Below, in pieces: positions 1 through 7,397 of a DNA stretch of 20,084 nucleotides. The position numbers were made by a program, and so were the translations under genes. The stretch covers positions 1 to 20,084 of IMG/VR virus record IMGVR_UViG_3300043313_000192. One strand, given 5' to 3'. Origin of the DNA: a virus. The notes below the pieces were generated by a model that ran no database searches, was not told where the DNA came from, and was given only the letters and a program-made list of their open reading frames with translations. Positions within the stretch are counted from its first letter, which is position 1, and every line of letters begins with the position of its first letter.

Positions 1-3
1 TGG

Positions 4-9
4 CTCCCC
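4..9 (-). promoter_or_regulatory. Possible ribosome binding site of a gene beyond the left edge
   Basis: Read on the minus strand, GGGGAG ends three bases before the window edge. Positions 1-95 hold no minus-strand ORF with a usual start, so this purine run most likely serves a gene that begins just outside the window and continues the late operon. Apart from this site I see nothing in 1-95. The call is inference from position only. Confidence 0.3.
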
Positions 10-95
10 GATGCGGCGGTCGCCTGGGCTCAGACGCTCAGGCAGCGGGCGAGGTGGTCAACGGTCCCCCAGACCAGAGTGCCTCGCCCGTACTT

Positions 96-254
96 CTATC
101 GCTTCTGGCAGGATTCGATCAGTTGCAGCAGCACCCGCTCGCGCGATGCGCCCAGGCGATCCTCCAGGAACAGCACGCCGCCGACCAGGATGATGTTGAT
201 TGTCAGCACAGCCAGGAATCCCGGCGGCAGGCTGCCGATGAGCTTCTCAATCAC
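96..254 (-). CDS. Small single-span membrane protein (52 aa), possible lysis-region gene
   Basis: A 52-codon ORF starting with GTG directly after the ejection-protein gene and ending in TAG. It encodes a short amphipathic start (IEKLIGSLPPG), one hydrophobic span at about residues 11-30 (FLAVLTINIILVGGVLF), then a charged tail ending in SCQKR. Third-position GC is about 83% by hand count, as expected for a real gene here. Small proteins of this shape are common near the end of structural modules in proteobacterial phages, often beside lysis genes; a holin or spanin-accessory role is only a guess. No good ribosome site precedes the GTG. The same frame stays open upstream to position 351 with no ATG, GTG or TTG, so the true start is uncertain. 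Confidence 0.6.
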   Translation of the reverse strand: MIEKLIGSLPPGFLAVLTINIILVGGVLFLEDRLGASRERVLLQLIESCQKR

Positions 255-266
255 AGGACGCAGACA

Positions 267-341
267 ATGTTTGAACTCGTTATTACCGGCCTCGCCGTGT
301 GGATCGTCATTGCGGTCTTCCTGGCGCTCGTCAGCCGCTAG
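267..341 (+). CDS. Candidate 24-aa hydrophobic peptide on the opposite strand
   Basis: A plus-strand ATG at 267 has AGGA nine bases upstream and opens a 24-codon frame that is one long hydrophobic helix (FELVITGLAVWIVIAVFL) ending in VSR and TAG. The TAG overlaps the TAG of the convergent 765-aa gene. By hand count, GC at codon positions 1/2/3 is about 62/33/79%, the pattern of a coding frame in GC-rich DNA. The antisense reading of the same codons puts 79% at position 1 and 62% at position 3. The sample is only 24 codons, and antisense readings of polar codons tend to look hydrophobic, so it may be chance. It could be a small membrane peptide filling the 83-nt gap. Confidence 0.3.
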   Translation: MFELVITGLAVWIVIAVFLALVSR

Positions 342-2635
342 CGCTCGACCTCATTCATGCCGAGGAGACCGCCGCCGCGATACACCGGCATGCCGAGGTT
401 CCACGCTCGGTTCTGCCAGCGGAATGTCGGGTTGTTGGGATCGTCCAGCGCCCGCAATCGGGCGTTGGGCTCACGCGGCAGGCGGATGCCAAGGTCGCCC
501 GGCGTGTTGGCGCCGCGCATCGCTGAATCGACGATCTCGCCACCGCGCTGGGTCGCGCGCCGCGCCACTGCCGAACTGCGCGCCTTGTCGAGCACGCCAC
601 CCAGGCCAAACGGCAAGTCGCCCAGGATCATGCCGGCGGTGTAGCCCGACCCTGACGGGTTCAGCCGCGGCGCCTGCGCGGTGTTGGACGCACTCAGCGT
701 GCGCAGCGCCCCGGCGTAGTCGTGCAGCGTGTCATGCATCTCGGGCGTGAACACCAGCTTGCCGGTGTCGCTGCGCGCGTTCGCTAGCGTGCGATCAGCC
801 GTACTGGTGAAGTCGAATGTCGCCCTGCCAGCAGGCCCTTCGCCAACCTCGGAGGTGCCCTTGTTGCCGAACATCGAACGCGTCGCCAGCGCGCCCCTGA
901 CCGGCTTGTTTGCGTTGTCGCCGAGATGCGTCTGGAGGTGGGTGATCACCGCGTTGGTCCCACCACCCGGCGACACGACACCGCCAGAGCCACCGAACAG
1001 GTCGCCCACCGCCTGCTGTCCGCCATACCCCGGTTCGCTTAGTACGCGACCCAGATAGGCCTCTGCCGCCGGGTTGTCCGCCGGCTCGGTGAACCCGTAA
1101 TGCGCACGTGTCGCCTTGTTGGCGTCGCGGAAGTCGATCAGCGCCTGCCGCTCGCCGCTCATACGCCCCGGCACCTTCTCGGCGGTCTCGATCGCCTTAT
1201 CCAGCGCCCGCTTCATCTGGATCGCCGCCACCGACGCAGACGTGCCCTTGTTGTCGTTGATGACGTTTTGCAGCTGCTGGCGCATGTCCTGGAGCGTGCC
1301 CAGGTTGAACGGCTTCGCCCGTCTCGTCTCGTCCATCATGCCGTAGCGCAGCTGCTTCAGGGCATCGACCGCTGCCTGCCCCTCCTTGCCAAGCTGTGCC
1401 GCGGTATACGTCCCGCCCGGCCCCTGCGGGGCGCCGTAGACCTTGCGGATGGTGTCCGCGCTCTGCCCCAGCACATCGGTGGATACCGCGTCTGAGAAGC
1501 TCACAGACCGCCCTGCAGCGGTGCTCGGAGACAGGTCGCCCATCTTCTTCCAAGCGTCGTCCTTGGCCTTCCGCAGCGCCGCCTCGTGCGCCCTCACCTC
1601 GTCGTTGAGCCGGCTGCCGAACGTCGCCTCGGATGGGATGTAATCGTCCGCCACCTTCTGCCCCGGCGCCACGTCACCGGAGAGCTCGCCAATGATCTGT
1701 CGCTTGTTGGCCTGGTTGCGCCCGGCGTTGAAGGTGTGGAAGTCGGTCAGGTGTTCCTGTGCCGCCGGGGCGCCGGCATTGGCCGCACGATCCTCGATCC
1801 CCAGCTGCGCCGGGTTGCGCGTGAGGTCGCCCTCCTTCGCCCCGAAGCCCCAGCGATACAGCTGCCGCGCCCGCTCGGCGATCGCCGACGCACCCTCGCC
1901 GGGCACGCTGTTGAGCCGCTCAAACGCCTTGACCGCACCGAGACCAGCTACGCCCAGGCCAGCTGGCATCAGTGCCGCAAGCGCAGTGCCGGGCAGGTCA
2001 ATTGGGCTTTCGGCGCCGCCCAGGCTGTAGGAGCCGGCTTGTGATGCCGCCTGCTGTCCCGCACCACGCGCCGCCAAACCGAGGATCGAGCGCCCGCCGC
2101 TGGCGATCGCCGCACCCGTCTGCCCGCCATAGTAAAGCGCCTTCTGCGGGCTGAACCCTGGCCGGTCCAGATACATCTTCTGCCCGCCGGGCACCTGCAC
2201 GGTCATCTGACCCTTGGAATCAGTCTCGAACTGCGCCTCGGGGATGCGTTCCTTGATCACCCGCTGCAAGGCTGCCGGATCGCGCGACATCGCCGTGTGA
2301 CCGACAATGGCCAGCGCGCGCGGGTCGACCGGTGACAGGCCGAGGCCCTCCATCGACAGCCACGGCAGGCTCTTGTCGGCCACCTCGGTGTTGCCAGTGA
2401 CGCTATCAAGCGCCGTCTTGGCCAGACCGACCGGATTGAGCGACGCGCCCTCGGCGGTGGCCCCGGTGCCGATCGCGTCCCACATCGAGGGGCTGCCGCC
2501 GTTCGCCGTGGTGGGCAGTTGCCGGAAGCTTTGCTTGGTGATGTCCTTACGCGGCGCTTCCGGGTCGTAGCCCCGCCCGGTGCTGGTGTTGTCCAGCACT
2601 ATTGGCTCGCGATACTGCTCGGGGTCGTAAGCCAT
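338..2635 (-). CDS. Large internal virion / DNA-ejection protein (765 aa)
   Basis: A 765-residue protein at the end of the structural operon, where short-tailed phages encode their largest ejection proteins (the T7 gp15/gp16 or P22 gp16/gp20 position). The sequence has Gly/Ala-rich stretches around residues 165-235 that could be membrane-interacting, a charged helical middle (about residues 340-500, with segments such as RAHEAALRKAKDDAWKK and DMRQQLQNVIND), and a Gly/Pro-rich C-terminal part. I see no catalytic motif. The start at 2635 directly abuts the TAG of the preceding gene (TAGATG), with AAGGA about nine bases upstream. The role is inferred from position, size and composition; an unrecognised enzymatic domain is possible. 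Confidence 0.65.
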   Translation of the reverse strand: MAYDPEQYREPIVLDNTSTGRGYDPEAPRKDITKQSFRQLPTTANGGSPSMWDAIGTGATAEGASLNPVGLAKTALDSVTGNTEVADKSLPWLSMEGLGLSPVDPRALAIVGHTAMSRDPAALQRVIKERIPEAQFETDSKGQMTVQVPGGQKMYLDRPGFSPQKALYYGGQTGAAIASGGRSILGLAARGAGQQAASQAGSYSLGGAESPIDLPGTALAALMPAGLGVAGLGAVKAFERLNSVPGEGASAIAERARQLYRWGFGAKEGDLTRNPAQLGIEDRAANAGAPAAQEHLTDFHTFNAGRNQANKRQIIGELSGDVAPGQKVADDYIPSEATFGSRLNDEVRAHEAALRKAKDDAWKKMGDLSPSTAAGRSVSFSDAVSTDVLGQSADTIRKVYGAPQGPGGTYTAAQLGKEGQAAVDALKQLRYGMMDETRRAKPFNLGTLQDMRQQLQNVINDNKGTSASVAAIQMKRALDKAIETAEKVPGRMSGERQALIDFRDANKATRAHYGFTEPADNPAAEAYLGRVLSEPGYGGQQAVGDLFGGSGGVVSPGGGTNAVITHLQTHLGDNANKPVRGALATRSMFGNKGTSEVGEGPAGRATFDFTSTADRTLANARSDTGKLVFTPEMHDTLHDYAGALRTLSASNTAQAPRLNPSGSGYTAGMILGDLPFGLGGVLDKARSSAVARRATQRGGEIVDSAMRGANTPGDLGIRLPREPNARLRALDDPNNPTFRWQNRAWNLGMPVYRGGGLLGMNEVER

Positions 2636-4744
2636 CTATTTGAATCCTTGCCACCATGCGGGTGCGGTATCGCCGTCGAAGTAGACGTCCACCTTGCCGT
2701 CGCGGTGGCGGAAGGCATGACCAGCCGGAACGTGGTCTTTCATCCACTCAATCCGCTTCGCCGGGGTGTCCCTGTCCTGCGGCACCTGCGGAAATAGCGA
2801 CGGTTGCTCCTTCTGCGCCCTGGCCGTGGCTTCGGTGCTGTTCATGCCGCCCTGCATGTAGCCCCGGATTTTCACGTTCATGTCGCGCGCCCGTTCCTGC
2901 GCGGAGACCAACAGGCTGATGCCGAGCTCGCGCATCTCGGGAGATGCTGACAGCCTGGGGATCATGTTCTGAATAAACGTGAGATCACGGTCGGACATGC
3001 CGCCCATGGCCATGCCTTCCCTCATCTCCCTTACCGCAAGATTGGCGGCGGTGTTGTAGGCCTGCAGCAAGGACATCTTGCTGAGTTGCTCCTTGGAGCC
3101 CCAGCCGGTGGAGGTCATTATGTCGAGCGCGGTCAGGTCGGTGCCGGGGATCTTGATGTTGCCCAGCAGCGCGGTCGATCCGGCGCTGCCAACCTGCCGG
3201 TGCAGGTCGCGCAACCCTTCCAGCGCGTTGATGCGATTGCCGGCAGCCGTGGTCTGCTCGGTCAGTTTTTGATACGTGTGCTTCTTGTCCTCGTTGTCGA
3301 CGGCCTCCCGGTTGGTCAGCAGGGTCGCGTTGCTCTTGACCAACTCGCCGTAGAGATTCTCCACGCGTTTCCGTTCGCCCTCGAACCACTTAGCCTTGCG
3401 GTCATCCCCGACCTTCAGCGCCTCACGTTGGCGCTGCGCCAGGAGGTTTTCCTGGTCGGTGTAGGCCTTCTGTGCCGTCTGGTAGGTGCCTTCCCCCTCT
3501 TTCGAGCCGGGAGCATTGAACGAAGCCCGCGCCGCATCGACCGACGACTGCAGGCGCTTCAATCCATCGCGCAGGTTCTTCTCTTCCTCCGGTGCCAACG
3601 GTGTGCGCCACAACGCCTCTTCCTCGGGCGTCGGCTTGGCCAGGTTCTGCTTCGAGAAGTCGTCAAACGTCGGCAGCCCGGCCAACGGCCCGGTGGCAGG
3701 TGGTGCCGCTGCTGTGGCGGGTGTCAGCGTAGTAGCGGCTGGCGCTGTCGTGGGTGCTGTCGTGGCGTCGGTGGCTGTCGTGGGTGTGGCAGTCGCCACC
3801 TGGGTCCCACGCGCCCCTGGAGGCCCCGCAGGTGGCGGCGTAGACGTGCCGCCAGTGCCGGTCTTGACCAGATCGTAGCCGCCCGCGGCATTCTTGACCC
3901 AGTTCTGGCCCCATTTGGACGGGTCCCACGGTGCAGTGCCGCGCTTGTCGTAGACTGCACTGAAGACCTGCCGCTGCACCGCCTCGGGCGCCGAGGCCGC
4001 GGTGGGATACTTCGCCGGGTCCCCGCCGATCATCTGGAGACCTTCTTTCCACGTGCTGTCGACGAAGCCGTGGAGACCACTCGCGGTGGCGCCCCTGGCG
4101 CGCGCGGTCGGGTCCGCCTGGGCGACGTAGTTCAGCGCGGTCGGGTCGCCCTTGCTCTCCCGCTGGATGATGAGCGCCTCATCCTTGGCCTTGTCGCCAG
4201 TGAACTGCAGCGCACCAGGAGCCGCACCACCACCCGCCCCACCACCACCCGTTGCGCCCGCTGTGCTGACACTGCCATCGGCATTGATCACCGGCCTGTT
4301 CTGCATCTGCAGCAACGGGATCATCGCCTTGAGCCGCTCTAGCTTGTCGCGGTTCTGCTCGACGCCGAGCTTCGCCAGATCCATCCGCTGCGCGTAGTCC
4401 TGCTGCGCCACCGCAGCCGCACGCCGCTGGTCCAAATCCATCGACTGCTGCGCACCCTGCAGCCCCGTCGCCGCGGCTGAGAGCAGATCCGGCCTCACAC
4501 GCGCCGGTCCCGAGGCCTGCAGCATGTTCAGGCCGAAGTTGAGCAGCGCCCGGCTGCCCGCCGCGTCCTCCTCCCGGCCTCGCAAGCGGTAGGTCGGCGA
4601 CTGCCCGCCCGCCAGCACCGAACCGATCCGCCCCAGCAAGCCGGGCCGTGTGCCGTCATCCGGCGAACCGCGCGGCAGTGTCGGCAACACGGGAGCCTGC
4701 TGCGACGTCAGCAGTTCCTGGATCTGCTCTTCAAGCGTCGGCAT
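2636..4744 (-). CDS. Internal virion protein with transglycosylase-like domain (702 aa)
   Basis: Residues about 185-285 look like a lytic transglycosylase (lysozyme-fold) segment. An IIQRESKGDPTALN motif puts the probable catalytic glutamate at E196, followed by ASGLHGFVDSTW (residues 221-232), which resembles the family's G-x-x-Q/H-F-x-x-S/T-W block. A Thr/Pro/Ala linker follows (about 296-350), then a long charged, coiled-coil-like region (about 370-480) and a helical C-terminus. Such enzymes in phage ejection proteins (e.g. T7 gp16) open a local hole in peptidoglycan during DNA entry. The N-terminal 150 residues are Gln/Arg-rich and helical. Start at 4744 follows GGGGACC. It sits between an alanine-rich protein and the 765-aa ejection protein, which supports the role. 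Confidence 0.72.
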   Translation of the reverse strand: MPTLEEQIQELLTSQQAPVLPTLPRGSPDDGTRPGLLGRIGSVLAGGQSPTYRLRGREEDAAGSRALLNFGLNMLQASGPARVRPDLLSAAATGLQGAQQSMDLDQRRAAAVAQQDYAQRMDLAKLGVEQNRDKLERLKAMIPLLQMQNRPVINADGSVSTAGATGGGGAGGGAAPGALQFTGDKAKDEALIIQRESKGDPTALNYVAQADPTARARGATASGLHGFVDSTWKEGLQMIGGDPAKYPTAASAPEAVQRQVFSAVYDKRGTAPWDPSKWGQNWVKNAAGGYDLVKTGTGGTSTPPPAGPPGARGTQVATATPTTATDATTAPTTAPAATTLTPATAAAPPATGPLAGLPTFDDFSKQNLAKPTPEEEALWRTPLAPEEEKNLRDGLKRLQSSVDAARASFNAPGSKEGEGTYQTAQKAYTDQENLLAQRQREALKVGDDRKAKWFEGERKRVENLYGELVKSNATLLTNREAVDNEDKKHTYQKLTEQTTAAGNRINALEGLRDLHRQVGSAGSTALLGNIKIPGTDLTALDIMTSTGWGSKEQLSKMSLLQAYNTAANLAVREMREGMAMGGMSDRDLTFIQNMIPRLSASPEMRELGISLLVSAQERARDMNVKIRGYMQGGMNSTEATARAQKEQPSLFPQVPQDRDTPAKRIEWMKDHVPAGHAFRHRDGKVDVYFDGDTAPAWWQGFK

Positions 4745-4764
4745 GGCGGTCCCCTTTGCTTACC

Positions 4765-4780
4765 GCGCCTTATGAGGCGC
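4765..4780 (-). other. Perfect 6-bp hairpin between two structural genes
   Basis: GCGCCT and AGGCGC flank a 4-nt loop, in the 44-nt gap between the TGA of the alanine-rich gene (4789) and the ATG of the transglycosylase-like gene (4744). On the transcript the stem is followed by GGTAAGCAAAGGGG rather than a U-run, so it is not an intrinsic terminator. It lies about 20 nt upstream of the start codon. RNA processing, mRNA stabilisation or tuning of translation are possible; none is shown. This is the longest gap between the coupled structural genes outside the endonuclease insertions and the left end. Confidence 0.45.
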
Positions 4781-4788
4781 CGCCTTAT

Positions 4789-5568
4789 TCACCCCAGCAA
4801 CCCGCGTGGCCGATACGCGACCGGCGTGCCGTATTGCGCCCCGGTGTAGGCGTCCCGGCGTTTCAACAATGACTCGACCACCTGCGCCAGCGTCTGCTCG
4901 CCGCCCATCGGCTTGCCGGTGGTGCCCGGCCTGATCGTGGTCTTGGGACCGCTGGAGGGCGTCGAGGGCGTCACTGCCTTGGCCGCGGTGCTGACGCCCG
5001 ACGCCAGCGTGCCGCCCGCCTTCAGCTTCTCGCCCAGCGTCGCCTTGTCCCACCACGCAGCCGCCTTATCGAGCAGGCCTTTCGATCCCGCCTCAGACCA
5101 CGTGCCGGTATCGATCGCGCCTGGGGCCGACACATCTGACACCTGCAGCGTTGCCGGTCCCTCCCAGGTGCCGGCGGCACCCGTATCACCCAGCAATCCG
5201 GTGGTGGGAGCAGTGCTGTCCCACACGCCACCCTCGATGACACCGGAGCCCAGCAACGGCTCTGACGTGGTGCCGCCCAGGAAGATCGGCTCTGCCGCCG
5301 TGGGGGCAAGCGATGCCGCCGCCTCCGCCGCCGTGGGGACGGTCGCCGCCGCTACTTCCGGCGCCGCCAGTGCCAGCGTGGGCGCCGCGATCGCCGCCTC
5401 GACAGCCGGGGCCGCAGCCGCCGCCGCGCCAGCCGCACCCGCACCGGTAGCCGCCGCCGCCGCTGCTGCCTCAGCCGCCGCCACAGCCGCTGCCGTGCCC
5501 CCTGCCGCCGCCGCACTCTCTGCCGCCGCAGCAAGCAGGGCAGCCTCGCCAATGCCAGCGTCGGCCAT
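4789..5568 (-). CDS. Alanine-rich virion protein, probable ejection protein (259 aa)
   Basis: The first ~95 residues are extremely alanine-rich (runs such as AAAAAAATGAGAAGAAAAAA), with few charged residues, so they could form a hydrophobic helix bundle or a membrane-active segment. The rest is Gly/Thr/Ser/Pro-rich, with a short amphipathic piece WWDKATLGEKLKAGGTLASG and a basic C-terminus (SLLKRRDAYTGAQYG...YRPRGLLG). Its start at 5568 abuts the TAG of the preceding gene (TAGATG). It lies between a Gln-rich protein and the transglycosylase-like protein, so a place in the DNA-ejection apparatus is likely. I recognise no family from motifs. The low complexity would mislead simple homology searches. 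Confidence 0.55.
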   Translation of the reverse strand: MADAGIGEAALLAAAAESAAAAGGTAAAVAAAEAAAAAAATGAGAAGAAAAAAPAVEAAIAAPTLALAAPEVAAATVPTAAEAAASLAPTAAEPIFLGGTTSEPLLGSGVIEGGVWDSTAPTTGLLGDTGAAGTWEGPATLQVSDVSAPGAIDTGTWSEAGSKGLLDKAAAWWDKATLGEKLKAGGTLASGVSTAAKAVTPSTPSSGPKTTIRPGTTGKPMGGEQTLAQVVESLLKRRDAYTGAQYGTPVAYRPRGLLG

Positions 5569-6714
5569 CTACGCGTTCCCCGCAGCGTTGTTGTCGATAA
5601 TGTTGCCAACACCGCCGGCCAGCCCGCCCAGCGCCGCAACGCCGCCGATGCCTTGTCCCCACGGATTTGAATAGTACGGATTCATCTCCTGCGCGTAGCC
5701 GCTGTTGCTGGTGCTGTAGGGAATGCCCGACACGGCACCGAGCAACGTCTGCAACTGCTGATACGGGAATGCCTGCTGCTGGGCGAAGGCGCCTTGCTGC
5801 GCGTTCAGCAACTGCTGCTGATACTGCTGCTGCAGCGTGCCCGCCTGGTTCAGCGCGTTGCTCTGACCCAGCATCATGTTCTGCAGCGAGGTCAGCGACT
5901 GCGGCAGGTTCTGCGCCGCCCCGAGGCCCTGCTGGAGGTTGGAGTTCATGATATCCGCGCCGAGCTTCTGGTTGGCCCCGTAGCCACCCTGCAGCAGGTT
6001 GGCCAACGCGGTATTGGAGGCGAGGCCCTGCTGTCCCGCCTGCAGCGCCACATCGCGGCTGATGCCGGTGGCCTGGTTCCATTGGTTGTTCAGCAGGTCA
6101 CCCAGATACTTCTCGGACCCCAGCGCCGCCTGACTCTGCGCAATGCCCTCTTGGACGCCCTGCCGGCTGCCACCGAACGCACCCGCCTGATTCGCCCCGG
6201 CGCCGATCGTGTTGAGGTTGCTGCGCAGCTGCTGCTGCATCAGCTGGTTCGCCGGGTCGACGACCGACTGGGTGTAGGGGCTCATCAACTGCTGCGCGCC
6301 AGCCGCGACACCCTGAGCCGTCGCCGGGCCCTGGCTCGTGTAGTTCCCCAGCAAGCCCTGCGACGGCCCGTAGACCTGCTGCTGGAAGCCTTGCTGCAAC
6401 TGGTCGGTGTTGGCCTGGATGCCGCCAGCGGTGAGCGGTGTGACCTGCCCGGCGAGGTTAGCCTGAGCATTGATGCCTGTTGATGCTGCGCCAGTCCCCA
6501 GGCCCTGCATGGCAGCCACTTGGTTGTACGCCTGCTGCTGCGCCGGATCGATGCCCGCAACGGTCTGGCCGCCGTACGGAACATATCCTTGGTTGCTCAG
6601 ATCGGTGGCGCGTTGCACCGCTCCCGCACTGGCCTGTTCCAGCCACGGCGGGATGTACGCGTTTGAGTTCATTGTGGACGTAGTATTTTGTCCGCCGCCG
6701 CCGCCGCTACTCAT
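5569..6714 (-). CDS. Gln/Gly-rich DNA-transfer / internal virion protein (381 aa)
   Basis: A glutamine-, glycine- and alanine-rich protein with a poly-Gly start (MSSGGGGGQN). The block MSPYTQSVVDPANQLMQQQ followed by GAFGGSRQG (residues about 144-186) recurs in podoviral proteins annotated as DNA-transfer or internal virion proteins. Residues 230-330 are Gln-rich heptad-like sequence (LQQQYQQQLLNAQQGAFAQQQ), and the C-terminus is a Gly-rich hydrophobic stretch (GGVAALGGLAGGVGN) that could touch membrane. The ATG at 6714 lies 8 nt inside the end of the upstream gene. Position at the head of the ejection-protein block supports the role; exact function is inferred. Confidence 0.62.
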   Translation of the reverse strand: MSSGGGGGQNTTSTMNSNAYIPPWLEQASAGAVQRATDLSNQGYVPYGGQTVAGIDPAQQQAYNQVAAMQGLGTGAASTGINAQANLAGQVTPLTAGGIQANTDQLQQGFQQQVYGPSQGLLGNYTSQGPATAQGVAAGAQQLMSPYTQSVVDPANQLMQQQLRSNLNTIGAGANQAGAFGGSRQGVQEGIAQSQAALGSEKYLGDLLNNQWNQATGISRDVALQAGQQGLASNTALANLLQGGYGANQKLGADIMNSNLQQGLGAAQNLPQSLTSLQNMMLGQSNALNQAGTLQQQYQQQLLNAQQGAFAQQQAFPYQQLQTLLGAVSGIPYSTSNSGYAQEMNPYYSNPWGQGIGGVAALGGLAGGVGNIIDNNAAGNA

Positions 6715-7078
6715 GGCGCAGGTCCTTCACATATTTTATGCCGGCTGGGCGCCACTCGTCGCCGAGCGGTGTCTTGATCACGCGCAACCAGCCCATGCGC
6801 CCCGTGGCCGTGGCAACCGTGCAGCCCTCGGTGCGGGCCCACGCGTCGATATCCGGCTGCAGCGCAGCACACTCCTCCAGCCGCCCACTACCTAGCCAGT
6901 AGTTCACCGCACGGAGTCTGGGGTACACCAGCACCTCAGTGACCACGACCGAATCGCCGTTGGTCCAGCAACAGGCGCGGTTCTGCTCGATCCGCTGCAT
7001 GACGTCGGAGATCGAGTGCGTGTTGCCGGCTTGCGCCAGCGCCTTCTCGAACCGCCGGACCTTCTGTTCGTTGGTCAT
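6707..7078 (-). CDS. Small virion-operon protein, possibly acetyltransferase-like fold (123 aa)
   Basis: Start chosen at 7078 (MTNEQKVRRFEKALAQ), where ATG overlaps the upstream TGA as ATGA; a longer frame to 7129 would overlap the upstream gene. After an N-terminal helix, the protein has a beta-rich stretch SVVVTEVLVYPRLRAVNYW, a Gly/Arg turn, a helix with DIDAWARTEGC, then GRMGWLRV. That order (strands, 'DAWARTEGC' helix, 'GRxGWxRV') resembles GNAT-like small proteins of podoviruses at the T7 gp13 position, just before the internal virion proteins. This is a fold-level impression; no acetyl-CoA site is claimed. Two adjacent cysteines (ACCW) lie near residue 35. Confidence 0.5.
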   Translation of the reverse strand: MTNEQKVRRFEKALAQAGNTHSISDVMQRIEQNRACCWTNGDSVVVTEVLVYPRLRAVNYWLGSGRLEECAALQPDIDAWARTEGCTVATATGRMGWLRVIKTPLGDEWRPAGIKYVKDLRHE

Positions 7079-7299
7079 GGGGCCGCCTCTGTGACAATCG
7101 TCCCGGCATCGGTGATCGACACGCGCCACGACGTGCCGTCAGGCGACCGTAATCCCAAGAATGAGTATGAAGGACCCGCCAGCCCGGCGTTGGCCTTGCG
7201 GTTGATCTCCTGCGCCATGATGGCCAGCCGCTCGTCGATGCTGCCGGCAGTCGGCGCCTGAAACGGTGCGGGTGGACGGCTGACCGGGCGGACTGTCAT
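7075..7299 (-). CDS. Small protein of unknown function (74 aa)
   Basis: Seventy-four codons starting MTVRPVSRPPAPFQAP and ending ITDAGTIVTEAAP. A proline-rich N-terminus precedes a helix (SIDERLAIMAQEINRKANAG) and a short beta-like tail. A strong ribosome site, GCAGGGGG, lies seven bases upstream of the ATG at 7299. Its TGA overlaps the next ATG, so it is coupled to the following gene. The plus-strand endonuclease element begins immediately upstream, separating this gene from the nozzle gene to which it was probably once adjacent. I do not recognise the family; a small tail-assembly protein fits the position. Confidence 0.6.
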   Translation of the reverse strand: MTVRPVSRPPAPFQAPTAGSIDERLAIMAQEINRKANAGLAGPSYSFLGLRSPDGTSWRVSITDAGTIVTEAAP

Positions 7300-7322
7300 C
7301 AGTATGCCCCCTGCGGCAGAGC

Positions 7323-7377
7323 GTGATATAAGCGGGACGACGTCGGTGTTTCAGCACCAGCGCCGCCCCTGACCACA
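7323..7377 (+). promoter_or_regulatory. Conserved leader (promoter box, hairpin, CCACA box) of endonuclease gene 1
   Basis: TGATATAAG at 7324-7332 fits an extended -10 promoter (TGn plus TATAAg); no convincing -35 is seen. A long hairpin follows (about 7334-7369): the inner stem GGTG/CACC (7345-7348 with 7355-7358) closes a 6-nt loop, and nine mostly G-C pairs continue outward with bulges and two A-C mismatches. CCACA is at 7373-7377, exactly 20 nt before the ATG at 7398. The block aligns with 10693-10747 at about 43 of 54 positions by hand count. Confidence 0.6.
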
Positions 7378-7397
7378 GTTCTGGAGAAGCAGAGCCG

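Noticed and set aside
3086-4342. 418-codon open frame on the plus strand
   Set aside because: Antisense shadow of the transglycosylase-like gene, with no ribosome site and Arg/Gly-rich nonsense-like sequence.
4765-4780. Rho-independent terminator
   Set aside because: The stem has only six pairs and is followed by GGTAAGCAAA in the transcript, not a U-run.
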